Part shown: positions 37,968-45,700 of the stretch, in pieces
How positions within the stretch are numbered: the stretch's first letter is position 1
Layout of the letters: every line of letters begins with the position of its first letter
Assembly (NCBI GenBank): GCA_016125275.1
Contig: WGMB01000018.1
Span: 62,001-126,000, forward strand
Source of the DNA: Acidobacteriota bacterium
Lineage (GTDB): Bacteria > Acidobacteriota > Terriglobia > Bryobacterales > UBA6623
DNA length: 64,000 bases
Direction of reading: 5' to 3'
Translations under genes and position numbers: made by a program
The notes under the pieces: model-generated
Databases searched by the model: none
What the model was told of the DNA's origin: nothing
Seen by the model: the letters and a program-made list of their open reading frames with translations, nothing else

Positions 37968-38954
37968 GTGAACAGCGAAGCGCATGTCGTGCGGCCGCTC
38001 GTCGTCGTGTCCCTGGCCGCCGCGGCCTTGCTGGCGGGCTCGTGCGGTCAGGTCGGCGCGCCGCTGCCGCCGCTGCTGAATATCCCTGCTCGCGCGGAGA
38101 ACGTTCGCGCCCAGCAAGTGGAAGATCGCGTGGTCGTCCGCTGGACGGCCCCGCTGCTGACCACGGAAGGCGCCGCCCTCAAGAACCTCTCCCGCTTCAT
38201 CGTCTATGCGGTGGAGATTGCCAAGGACGGCCCGCCCGCCGCGCCCGAGGCGTTGGCCCCGCACTTCAAGACCGTCGGGGACGTTCCGGCGACCGGCGAG
38301 TCGCTGGAGGTTCCGGCGGTCGGCCGCTACGGCCAGCGGACGGCGTTCGCGGTCCGCGCCATCACCACCAAGGGCAAGATGTCGCTGTGGTCGAACTTGG
38401 CCGTACTCGACCTGACGGCTCCGCCCGAAGCCCCCGCGGGCCTGGCCGCGACGGCGACGGCCGACGGCGTGGCGCTGGAGTGGACCGCAGCGCAGGGCGC
38501 CACGGCGGGCTACCTCATCGAGCGCTCGACCGGGTCCGCGGCCACGCAGGTCGTGGGCAACGCCGCCGGACCTGCTTACGTCGACTCCTCGGCCCGCTTC
38601 GGAACCGCATACGAGTACCGCGTGCGGGGCAGGGCGGAGTCGCCCAGCGGCAGCGTTCCCGGCCCTTCCTCCGAGAGCGTGGCGATCACGCCGCGGGATG
38701 AGTTTCCGCCCCGGCCTCCGCAAGGACTACGGGGCGTGCGGGCGCCGCAATCGGTGGAGCTGGCTTGGTCGTCGTCGTCCGAGCCGGACTTGGCCGGCTA
38801 CACGGTGGAGCGGGACGGCCGCAAGCTCCATGAAGGCCTGCTGACCGCGCCGGCCTTTTCCGACGCAGGCGCTCCCGCGCCCGCCGCCTACGAGGTCCGC
38901 GCCGTGGACCAGAACGGCAATCGCAGCGAAGCCGCGTCGATCACGGTGGAATAG
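37968..38954 (+). CDS. Fibronectin type III lipoprotein
   Basis: 328 residues from a GTG start 18 nt after hslU. The signal is lipoprotein-like (VVVSLAAAALLAGSCGQVGAPLPP; C26 or so as the lipidated Cys). Three FnIII-like segments follow: RAENVRAQQVEDRVVVRWTA, PPEAPAGLAATATADGVALEW and PPRPPQGLRGVRAPQSVELAW, each with the tryptophan and YE(V/Y)R(V/A) strand-F pattern (AYEYRVRGR, AYEVRAVD). Likely anchored in the membrane facing the periplasm. Role unknown; position next to hslVU may mean co-transcription. Confidence 0.82.
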   Translation: MNSEAHVVRPLVVVSLAAAALLAGSCGQVGAPLPPLLNIPARAENVRAQQVEDRVVVRWTAPLLTTEGAALKNLSRFIVYAVEIAKDGPPAAPEALAPHFKTVGDVPATGESLEVPAVGRYGQRTAFAVRAITTKGKMSLWSNLAVLDLTAPPEAPAGLAATATADGVALEWTAAQGATAGYLIERSTGSAATQVVGNAAGPAYVDSSARFGTAYEYRVRGRAESPSGSVPGPSSESVAITPRDEFPPRPPQGLRGVRAPQSVELAWSSSSEPDLAGYTVERDGRKLHEGLLTAPAFSDAGAPAPAAYEVRAVDQNGNRSEAASITVE

Positions 38955-38964
38955 CCGGGAGGAC

Positions 38965-39348
38965 CTACGCGGCGGCTTCGCGCATGATGGCGATCAGGGC
39001 TTCCTCCACGCTTTGCGCCACGGAAGCGACCGTCTCCTCCCCAAAGGCCTTCATCATCTCCGTTGGCCGCATCGTACACAGTTTGTAGACCGGGCCGTCG
39101 CTGTAGACCGAGATCCGGCAGGGCAACGCGGTGGAGATCTGCGGATTGGCGTCGAGAACCTCCTTGGCCTGCCTCGGGTTGCAGACCTCGTAGATGCGCA
39201 CCTGCCGCTCCATCTCGATGCCCTTGTCGAGCATCTTCTGTTGCAGGTCATGCACGGCCAGCACGCCGAACTTGTGGCGGGCGGCTGCTTCATGCAGGTC
39301 CTTCTCGATCGTCTCCAGGGGCTTGGCGGTTTCCAGTTCGAACAGCAT
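38965..39348 (-). CDS. DUF302 family protein
   Basis: 127 residues: KPLETIEKDLHEAAARHKFG ... VLAVHDLQQKMLDKGIEMER ... VRIYEVCNPRQAKEVL ... ALPCRISVYSDGPVYKLCTM. These are the DUF302 blocks, including the conserved Cys-Asn-Pro and the ALPC-R-I motif. Small alpha/beta cytoplasmic protein; no confirmed activity for the family, though it often accompanies redox or sulfur genes. Here it is divergent from an intradiol dioxygenase and near an SQR-like flavoprotein. Confidence 0.9.
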   Translation of the reverse strand: MLFELETAKPLETIEKDLHEAAARHKFGVLAVHDLQQKMLDKGIEMERQVRIYEVCNPRQAKEVLDANPQISTALPCRISVYSDGPVYKLCTMRPTEMMKAFGEETVASVAQSVEEALIAIMREAAA

Positions 39349-39495
39349 CGCTTTTGGGCTCCTCCTTCCTTGGATGCAAACGAAGGGCCGGTTCGTCGCG
39401 CCTCGAGAGGATTTCTCTTGGAGCGCGGCGCGGTCGAATGTTACTCTTCAGCCGCGAGCGCCCCTCGTCGGCGCGCTCTCGAGGAGGCGCGGTCC

Positions 39496-40194
39496 ATGTC
39501 TACTCCCTTCCACCCCGCTCGTTGGAGCCGCCGAGAGCTGCTGGGCGGCCTCAGCGCGTTGTACTTCACGCCGGGCCTATTTGCCGAAGAGCTCTACCGC
39601 ACGCCGCGGCAGACGGAGGGGCCGTTCTACCCCGATCACCTGCCGCTCGATCAGGACAACGACTTGATCGTTGTGAAGGACTCCACAACGCCCGCGGTGG
39701 GTTGTATCACCCACGTCACGGGCCGCATCCTCACCGCCTCCGGCCAGCCCGTACGCAACGCCGTGGTGGAGATCTGGCAGTGCGACGCCGGCGGCGCGTA
39801 TCTGCACACGGGCTCCAAACGGCACGCGGATTTCGACAAGAATTTCCAGGGGTTCGGGCGATTCGAAACCGGCTCGACCGGCGAGTACCGCTTCCGCACC
39901 ATCCGGCCCGTGGCCTACGACAATCGCACGCCCCACATCCACTTTGCGATCGACCAGGGCGGCAAGCGAATGCTCACCACCCAGCTCTACACCAAGGGCG
40001 AGCCGCTGAACGCCGTCGACGGCGTGCTGAAGAAGGTGACCGACCCCAAGGATCGCGCCGCGCTCATCCATGAGTACAAGCCGGTCCCGGACTCGAAGAT
40101 CGGCGAGCTGGCCGTCAGCTTCGACATCGTAATCGGCATGACGCCCGAGGACATCAAGGGCGACCGTTTTCGCGGAGAACGGCAGAGCGGTTGA
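39496..40194 (+). CDS. Intradiol ring-cleavage dioxygenase, Tat-exported
   Basis: 232 residues from ATG 39496, the start giving a Tat-like signal (WSRRELLGGLSALYFTPGLF). Intradiol dioxygenase core: TEGPFYPDHLPLDQDNDL, the VTGRILTASGQPVRNAVVEI beta-sandwich strand, and the four Fe(III) ligands as two Tyr (GGAYLHTG and PVAYDN) and two His (PHIHFAI). The arrangement GFGRFETGSTGEYRFRTIRP matches protocatechuate 3,4-dioxygenase beta-type folds. Export of such an enzyme is known in several phyla but the substrate is uncertain; it could act on catechols or quinol-type compounds outside the cytoplasm. It stands 45 nt before the SQR-like gene. Confidence 0.9.
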   Translation: MSTPFHPARWSRRELLGGLSALYFTPGLFAEELYRTPRQTEGPFYPDHLPLDQDNDLIVVKDSTTPAVGCITHVTGRILTASGQPVRNAVVEIWQCDAGGAYLHTGSKRHADFDKNFQGFGRFETGSTGEYRFRTIRPVAYDNRTPHIHFAIDQGGKRMLTTQLYTKGEPLNAVDGVLKKVTDPKDRAALIHEYKPVPDSKIGELAVSFDIVIGMTPEDIKGDRFRGERQSG

Positions 40195-40239
40195 CGCGGG
40201 CGCCTGGCATGGCGCCCGACGTGCAACTCGCTCCCTGCC

Positions 40240-41697
40240 ATGTCAAGAGTCGTTGTCCTAGGCGCCGGGGTTTCGGGCCATACCGCGGCTTCCTTCCTGC
40301 AAAAGTGGCTGGGCAAAGGCGACGAGGTGGTTGTCATCTCGCCTCAGCCGACCTACAACTGGATTCCCTCGAACATTTGGGTCGGCGTGGGGCTGATGCC
40401 CGCGGCCAAGGTCCAGTTCCCGTTGGCGCCCATCTATGAGCGCCACGACATCCTGTTCAAGCAGGCGCGCGCCGTCGCCATCCACCCGGAAGGTTCGGCC
40501 GACATCGACTCTCCATTCGTGGAGATCGAGTGGACCCTTCCGGCCCGCGCCGGCGAGCGGGAGTCGGTGCGCTACGACTTCCTCATCAACGCCACCGGAC
40601 CGAAGCTGAACTTTGAGGCGACGCCTGGTCTGGGCCCCGGCAAGAACAGCCTTTCGGTCTGCACCGCCGACCACGCCGCCGAGACCGCCAAGGTCCTGGA
40701 GGAGAAGGTCGAGCGGATGCGGCGCGGAGAGCGCCAGCGCTTCCTGGTCGGCACCGGCCACGGCTCCTGCACCTGCGAGGGCGCCGCCTTCGAGTATGTG
40801 GTGAACCTCGAGTTCGAGCTTCGCTCGCGCGGGGTTCGCGATAAAGCCGACATCGTCTTCGTCACCAACGAGTACGAGCTGGGCGACTTCGGCATCGACG
40901 GGCTGTTCTTGAAGCGCGGCGGCTACGTTACCCCCAGCAGCGTCTTCACGGAGTCTCTGTTCGTGGAGCGCGGGCTGGACTGGATCACCCGCGCCCACGT
41001 AAAGCAAGTGGACCCCGGCGTGGCCCACATCGAAACGCTCGACGGCGAGCAGCGCGAAGTGGCCTTCGACATGGCCATGCTCCTGCCGCCGTTCAGCGGC
41101 GTCGGTCTGAAAGCTTACGACCGCAGCGGCGCCGAGTTGACCGACAAGGTCTTCGCGCCCAACGGGTTCCTGAAGGTGGACGCCAACTACGACAAGAAGC
41201 CCTACGAGCAGTGGAGCGCCTCCGATTGGCCGCGGACCTACCAGAGCCCGGTCTACCCGAACCTTTTCGCGCCGGGCATCGCCTTTGCGCCGCCGCACGC
41301 GATCTCCCGGCCGCGCCAGACCGCCGAGGGCCGCGTGATCTCTCCGGCGCCCCCGCGGACCGGCATGCCGTCGGCCATGATGGGCAAGGCCGTGGCGCGC
41401 AGCATTGCGGACATGATGTCCGGCCGCAGCGACGGTCCCACGGCGACGGCCTCGATGGCGGAAACCGGCGCAGCCTGTGTGGCTTCCGCCGGCGCGAACC
41501 CCTTCACGGGAACCGCCGCGTCGATCACGGTCTACCCGATCGTGCCGGACTTCCAGCGCTTCCCCGACACAGGCCGCGACCCGCGCTACACCTTTGGCGA
41601 GATCGGGCTCGCCGGGCACTGGATCAAGATCCTGCTGCACCACATGTTTCTGTACAAAGCGAAGATGCGGCCCGGGTGGGCCATGATCCCGGAGTGA
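40240..41697 (+). CDS. Sulfide:quinone oxidoreductase-like FAD flavoprotein
   Basis: 485 residues. N-terminal dinucleotide fold VVVLGAGVSGHTAASFL and the SQR/FCSD-like block PQPTYNWIPSNIWVGVGLM. Cysteines are placed like the SQR redox pair: GSCTCEGA (C177, C179) and GAACVAS (C413). FAPGIAFAPPHAISRP and TGMPSAMMGKAVARSIADMM are the C-terminal FAD-contact regions, and HWIKILLHHMFLYKAKM is an amphipathic membrane-associating tail. Likely oxidises sulfide (or a polysulfide) with electrons to the quinone pool. Its subtype is not settled by eye. A 52-residue gene follows 5 nt later. Confidence 0.87.
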   Translation: MSRVVVLGAGVSGHTAASFLQKWLGKGDEVVVISPQPTYNWIPSNIWVGVGLMPAAKVQFPLAPIYERHDILFKQARAVAIHPEGSADIDSPFVEIEWTLPARAGERESVRYDFLINATGPKLNFEATPGLGPGKNSLSVCTADHAAETAKVLEEKVERMRRGERQRFLVGTGHGSCTCEGAAFEYVVNLEFELRSRGVRDKADIVFVTNEYELGDFGIDGLFLKRGGYVTPSSVFTESLFVERGLDWITRAHVKQVDPGVAHIETLDGEQREVAFDMAMLLPPFSGVGLKAYDRSGAELTDKVFAPNGFLKVDANYDKKPYEQWSASDWPRTYQSPVYPNLFAPGIAFAPPHAISRPRQTAEGRVISPAPPRTGMPSAMMGKAVARSIADMMSGRSDGPTATASMAETGAACVASAGANPFTGTAASITVYPIVPDFQRFPDTGRDPRYTFGEIGLAGHWIKILLHHMFLYKAKMRPGWAMIPE

Positions 41698-41702
41698 AGG
41701 CC

Positions 41703-41861
41703 ATGACGAGCCAAGACCCCAGACAATCGCGAGCGCCGCGCCCTACGGCGGGCGTGCTCTTTTGGAGAACCTTTCTGCCCTGGCAGATGTTTCGGTTCGC
41801 CGCCATCAACCTGCGGATGTTCGGTCTGATGCGCCGCAGCCACGCCAAGGCCCACCGGTAG
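41703..41861 (+). CDS. 52-residue membrane-associated companion of the SQR-like gene
   Basis: ATG 41703 to TAG 41861. The sequence has an aromatic/Arg-rich amphipathic stretch (FWRTFLPWQMFRFAAINLRM) and a basic end (MRRSHAKAHR). It begins 5 nt after the SQR stop and so is surely co-transcribed. No family recognised. Its motif-like PWQxFRF..INLRM suggests a conserved short peptide that binds the membrane surface beside the flavoprotein. Coding reality rests on coupling and composition, not on homology. Confidence 0.6.
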   Translation: MTSQDPRQSRAPRPTAGVLFWRTFLPWQMFRFAAINLRMFGLMRRSHAKAHR

Positions 41862-41870
41862 CGGCGGCGG

Positions 41871-43115
41871 TCAGCTCGTCCAGAACGCCAGGATCAGGGC
41901 CCCGGCCGCCACCGCCACGCCGAAATAGGCCGCCACCCCGCGGGCGAGCGACGCGGTTCCGACGGCGGCGGCCAGCCCTGCCTTGAAGCAAAGGTTCGCC
42001 AGAGCCCCCACCAGAATGAGCCTCCAGCCCACGGACGCCTTGAGGCTCCCGGCCTGGATGAGCTGGACGGTGGAGAGCGTGATGGCGTCCATATCCGTCA
42101 GGCCCGACAAGGCCGCCACCACGTACAAGCCCTGATTGCCGAAGTGCGCCTTGGCGAACGCCACGGCCAGCAGGACCACGGCGTAGAGCGCGCCAAAGGC
42201 AATGGCTGAGCGGAGGCCGGTGGGCGGTCCGGCTGTGGCCACGGCTTCGGCGGCGCCGGAAAGCCGTCGCTGGCACAACCAGGCCAGCCCAATCATCAGC
42301 GCCAGCATGGCGCCCAGCGGCGGCCCCGCATGTGTCAGGACCGCCGGGGCGACCACGGCGACCTCCACCAGCACCCGCGCGAACACGACCGCCGATGCGG
42401 TCACGACGATCGCCAGCGCCAGCGGCGACCGGGTCGGCTCCTGGCGGCTCGACTGAGCGTGTGTCGCCGTCGTCGCCGTGCTCGAGATCAGTCCGCCCAG
42501 CAAGCCCGCGGCCCAGGCGCCCGCCTCCGCGCCGAGGAGTCGGTAGCTGACGTAGGCCCCGAGACTGATCCCCACGATCAGCACGACCATCAGCCAAACC
42601 TGAAACGGGTTCAAGACGCCGTAGGGACCGTAGGCCACGTCCGGCATCGCGGGCAAGATCACCAAGCCGATCAGCGCCAGCCGCGCCGCGGCCCGCAGAT
42701 CCGCCTCTTCGATGCGGGCTACAAAGGCGTGGAGCTGCTGCTTGAACTGCAGCAGCACGGCCACCGAGCCGGTGATGACGATGGCCGGCACGACCATGTC
42801 CGCCGCAACCGCCGCCCCTACGCCATACATCGCCAGAGCGGCGATCTCGGTGGTCAGCCCGGGGTCGGCCGCGCCCGAGCGCATCTTGGCGATGTCGGCC
42901 ACCACCAGCATGGCCGTAACGGCCAGCAGCCCCGCGCCGACGATCCAGCCGCCGGTCGTCTGCGCCAATGTGCTCGTCAAGGCGCCGAACAGCGTGATGA
43001 GGGGAAAGGTGCGGATGCCCGCGATGCGGCTCTTGCTCCACTCCCTTTGCAGGCCGACCAGAAGGCCCAGGGCCAGGGCGATGAGCAGATCCTCGATGAC
43101 GGTCAGATGGGGCAC
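41871..43115 (-). CDS. MgtC/SapB + DUF4010 membrane protein
   Basis: 414 residues and about twelve hydrophobic segments. The N-terminal MgtC/SapB-like unit has LALGLLVGLQREWSKSRIAGIRTFPLITL, the family signature. The C-terminal half matches DUF4010 (GAWAAGLLGGLISSTATTAT, SGLTDMDAITLSTVQLI). The combination is common in bacteria and may relate to Mg2+ or other ion homeostasis, but DUF4010 has no firm activity. It is convergent with the SQR-like pair and lies 34 nt from the unknown gene at 43150. Confidence 0.88.
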   Translation of the reverse strand: MPHLTVIEDLLIALALGLLVGLQREWSKSRIAGIRTFPLITLFGALTSTLAQTTGGWIVGAGLLAVTAMLVVADIAKMRSGAADPGLTTEIAALAMYGVGAAVAADMVVPAIVITGSVAVLLQFKQQLHAFVARIEEADLRAAARLALIGLVILPAMPDVAYGPYGVLNPFQVWLMVVLIVGISLGAYVSYRLLGAEAGAWAAGLLGGLISSTATTATHAQSSRQEPTRSPLALAIVVTASAVVFARVLVEVAVVAPAVLTHAGPPLGAMLALMIGLAWLCQRRLSGAAEAVATAGPPTGLRSAIAFGALYAVVLLAVAFAKAHFGNQGLYVVAALSGLTDMDAITLSTVQLIQAGSLKASVGWRLILVGALANLCFKAGLAAAVGTASLARGVAAYFGVAVAAGALILAFWTS

Positions 43116-43149
43116 GCGCAGGCGAATATTGTACGCCCGCCGGGCGCCT

Positions 43150-44016
43150 CTACACGTCGAGCGGCTCTTGGCCGAACACCTGCGGCGGCACGAACGGATG
43201 CTGCATCAGGGGCGTTTGCCCCTGTTGCGCCGCTTTCACCTGAAAGCGGGCGACCACCAGGTGCGGCGTCTCGATGGCGGTAAATGGCGCCGCCTCGAAG
43301 TTCGGGATGGACGAGTCCGGGAAGCGGGCCTTCCACCCGTAGCGGCCCTCGTAGTACACCGGCTTGCCCAGCCCCCAGCTCTCGAATACGGCGTCGGCGG
43401 CGTCGAGCTGGTCTTGCGTAAACCCGTCCGGCACGCCGGTCCCGTGGAAGTTCTCGAGGTCGATCAGCCACTGGGCCATGTCCGTCGACTGCTGCAGCGT
43501 GCTGCCCGACGGGACGAACTGGGGCGGGGGACCGAACACGGAGAGGAACTCCTCGGTCGCCCCCGGAGGCAGCGCCACTTGCGCCGCCGTCGCCACGCCC
43601 TGGCTCAGCCAAGGCTGCTCGCCGGTGAACGGGCTGGTGTACCACCACTCGCCGCCGAACTCCGCGGGCGCCTGGCGGTACGGCCCCGCGGGCCACTGCG
43701 CCGACTCCGGCACGGTGGCGTAGCGCGGCGGGCCGGAGGGCTTCTCCGGTTCCGCCGCCGTCGCGGGCTCCTCGGGTTCGGTCAGCACCGCTTCCGCCGG
43801 GTCCTCGTCGAGCGCCGTCAGCGTCTCGGCGGTTCGGGCCGGGGCGGCCGTGGCCTGCGGCTGCGCGGCGTTGGCCGCCCCGGAGGCCTTGGGCGGCGTG
43901 GGCGTCCCTCGCAGCATGGCCGCGAACTCAGCGCGGGCCTGGTCCCTGGGACTCGAGCGGAAAGCTGCGCCCCAGGCGGTCGGTTGAGAGGTGAGCGAAG
44001 CGAACGGGTGAAGCAC
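43150..44016 (-). CDS. Unknown protein downstream of the flagellar operon
   Basis: 288 residues from GTG 44016; the open frame continues to ATG 44076, but that ATG lies inside a sigma-28-like promoter. No family recognised. The N-terminal ~110 residues are low-complexity, rich in Ala, Pro, Thr and Glu (AEFAAMLRGTPTPPK, LTEPEEPATAAEPEKP). The C-terminal ~180 residues look folded and rich in aromatic residues (AEFGGEWWYTSPFTGEQPWL, ESWGLGKPVYYEGRYGWKAR). No Sec signal peptide. Its position directly after flgL and its promoter-like element suggest a flagellar-regulon protein, possibly a secreted or motility-linked product; this is inference. Confidence 0.6.
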   Translation of the reverse strand: MLHPFASLTSQPTAWGAAFRSSPRDQARAEFAAMLRGTPTPPKASGAANAAQPQATAAPARTAETLTALDEDPAEAVLTEPEEPATAAEPEKPSGPPRYATVPESAQWPAGPYRQAPAEFGGEWWYTSPFTGEQPWLSQGVATAAQVALPPGATEEFLSVFGPPPQFVPSGSTLQQSTDMAQWLIDLENFHGTGVPDGFTQDQLDAADAVFESWGLGKPVYYEGRYGWKARFPDSSIPNFEAAPFTAIETPHLVVARFQVKAAQQGQTPLMQHPFVPPQVFGQEPLDV

Positions 44017-44056
44017 GGTTTTTTGGAGGCACGTGCGGCGCCATTCTCGAAGGGGC

Positions 44057-44083
44057 TTCCCGGCTCGTAGAATCAATCAGTTA
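44057..44083 (-). promoter_or_regulatory. Sigma-28 (FliA)-like promoter for the unknown gene
   Basis: On the minus strand TAACTGAT (44083-44076), an 11-bp spacer and GCCGGGAA (44064-44057). Compared with TAAAGTTT-N11-GCCGATAA it matches 4/8 and 6/8 with the exact spacing. The start codon would be about 40 nt downstream. FlgM, the usual sigma-28 antagonist, is encoded in the same operon. Confidence 0.4.
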
Positions 44084-44157
44084 GAGACGCTTTGGGTGAC
44101 GCTTTCTTGGCGCGGCGACGAGAACCGGACAGAGCCGCCACAGAGCCGGGCGACGTC

Positions 44158-45693
44158 TCAGGCCAGTACGTCCAACAGCGTCGGCTGCTGCCGTGCGGCC
44201 ACTTGCAGCGCGAACTGCTCCGCCGACTGGGCCGACTGCAGCGCGGAGATCTCTTCCAGGATGTCCGCATCCCGCAGCGTGGAGAGCCGCTCCTGCTGCA
44301 CGGTGCCTTGCTGGGTAAGGCTGTTCAGTGTCAGCTCGATCTGCCGCAAGGTCCCGCCGTAGAAGCCTTGCGCGCCGCTGAGGTGGTCGATCGCCCGCTG
44401 CAGCTCCGGCACGGCGGCCTGGATGGCGGCCTCGTCGTTGCCCTGCAAGGCGTCCACCAGCCGTTGGATCGAGCCGAAGACGTCCGAGGAGTTCGCTCCG
44501 CCGACCCGGTGCGTTCCGGCCAGCCCGGAGGCGAACGAGGAGCCGCGCGCAAAGTCCAGCCCGGTCACCGTCACGTCCACATCGCTATCCACCCGCACCT
44601 CGCCGTCCACTGCCGTGAACCGCACGCGGGCCTGGCTGAGCTGGGCGTTCTGGTCGGCGGCCTGTTGCAAGGCCCCGGCGATCTCTTCGGCGGAAAAGCC
44701 TCCGGCGGAGCCGCCCGCTTCCAGGCCGCTGGCCAGACCGCCGGTAGAGATGGACGTGAACGAAAACCCCGTCCCGGCGGAATCATCCACCACCAACGAC
44801 AGTGCGCCCCCGATGTCCTGGAACGAAACTTTGCCGTCCAGCGCCGGATTCGCGGCGATCTCGGCATTGAGGAGTCCGGCCAGCGCTGTGGCGTCCTCCC
44901 CGCCGGAGAGGGCCGGCGGCGAGAGCGTGCCGGCTACCGAGCCATCATCAGCCGTCAGAGTGACCGACAGGGTGTCGCCCGCCAGCGCACCCGAGGGCGG
45001 GGCAGCCGCCACGAAGGGGCCTCGCAGGTCGACCGAGATGACCGCGTCCAGTCCGCCCGAGAACGCCAAGCCGATTCCGATCGGCGGATTCGGCGCCGCC
45101 GCGGCTGTGGGAACCGTTCGGCCTTGCCCCTGCAACACGTCCGGGGTGGCGAAGATGGCGTCTCCCGCCAACGAGATCTGCGCGGGGCGGCCGTCCGGAA
45201 AGATCAACGAGCGCTGCGTGGAGTCCCCGTTGTAGACCGCGCCGCCGTTGGATTCCACAAAGGCCGGCGTCGAATCGTTGCCGCCCGCAAACACATACCG
45301 GCCGTCGTACACCGTGTTCGCGATGGAGAGCAGGTGGCGATAGACGCCGTCGACCTCCTTGGCGATATTGGAGCGGCTGGCCGCCGTTTGCGTCCCGTTT
45401 CCGGCTTGGGCGGCCAGTTGGGCCGCGCGCTGGACGACGTTGGTCGCCTCGAACAGCGCTCCGTCCACCGCTCGCAGCTCCGCCTGGGAGGAGCTCAGGT
45501 TCGACTGAAACTGCTGGATGGCGGCGATCTGATGCCGCGCACGGACCACCCCGGCGGCGTCCGCAGGCGAGTCCGAAGGCTTCTGAACCTTGTATCCCGA
45601 CCCGATGCGGGAGTTGGCCTGGTCCCGCTCCTGCTGCGCATTGCGGATGTTGAGCAGCAGGTTGCGTTGACGGCTAATGAGCGTGGAACGCAT
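44158..45693 (-). CDS. flgL: Flagellar hook-associated protein 3 (FlgL)
   Basis: 511 residues. The flagellin-like N-terminal helix is LISRQRNLLLNIRNAQQERDQANSRIGSGY ... KPSDSPADAAGVV; the C-terminal helix DILEEISALQSAQSAEQFALQVAARQQPTL pairs with it (the conserved terminal heptad pattern of FlgL/FliC). The variable middle (about 150-400) is Gly/Ala/Ser-rich beta structure. It is the junction protein between hook and filament, exported by the flagellar system. It starts 7 nt after flgK stops. Confidence 0.93.
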   Translation of the reverse strand: MRSTLISRQRNLLLNIRNAQQERDQANSRIGSGYKVQKPSDSPADAAGVVRARHQIAAIQQFQSNLSSSQAELRAVDGALFEATNVVQRAAQLAAQAGNGTQTAASRSNIAKEVDGVYRHLLSIANTVYDGRYVFAGGNDSTPAFVESNGGAVYNGDSTQRSLIFPDGRPAQISLAGDAIFATPDVLQGQGRTVPTAAAAPNPPIGIGLAFSGGLDAVISVDLRGPFVAAAPPSGALAGDTLSVTLTADDGSVAGTLSPPALSGGEDATALAGLLNAEIAANPALDGKVSFQDIGGALSLVVDDSAGTGFSFTSISTGGLASGLEAGGSAGGFSAEEIAGALQQAADQNAQLSQARVRFTAVDGEVRVDSDVDVTVTGLDFARGSSFASGLAGTHRVGGANSSDVFGSIQRLVDALQGNDEAAIQAAVPELQRAIDHLSGAQGFYGGTLRQIELTLNSLTQQGTVQQERLSTLRDADILEEISALQSAQSAEQFALQVAARQQPTLLDVLA

Positions 45694-45700
45694 GGGCGGA

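Noticed and set aside
43116-43149. Insertion-element edge near the start of the flagellar island
   Set aside because: No inverted repeats, target duplication or transposase sequence.
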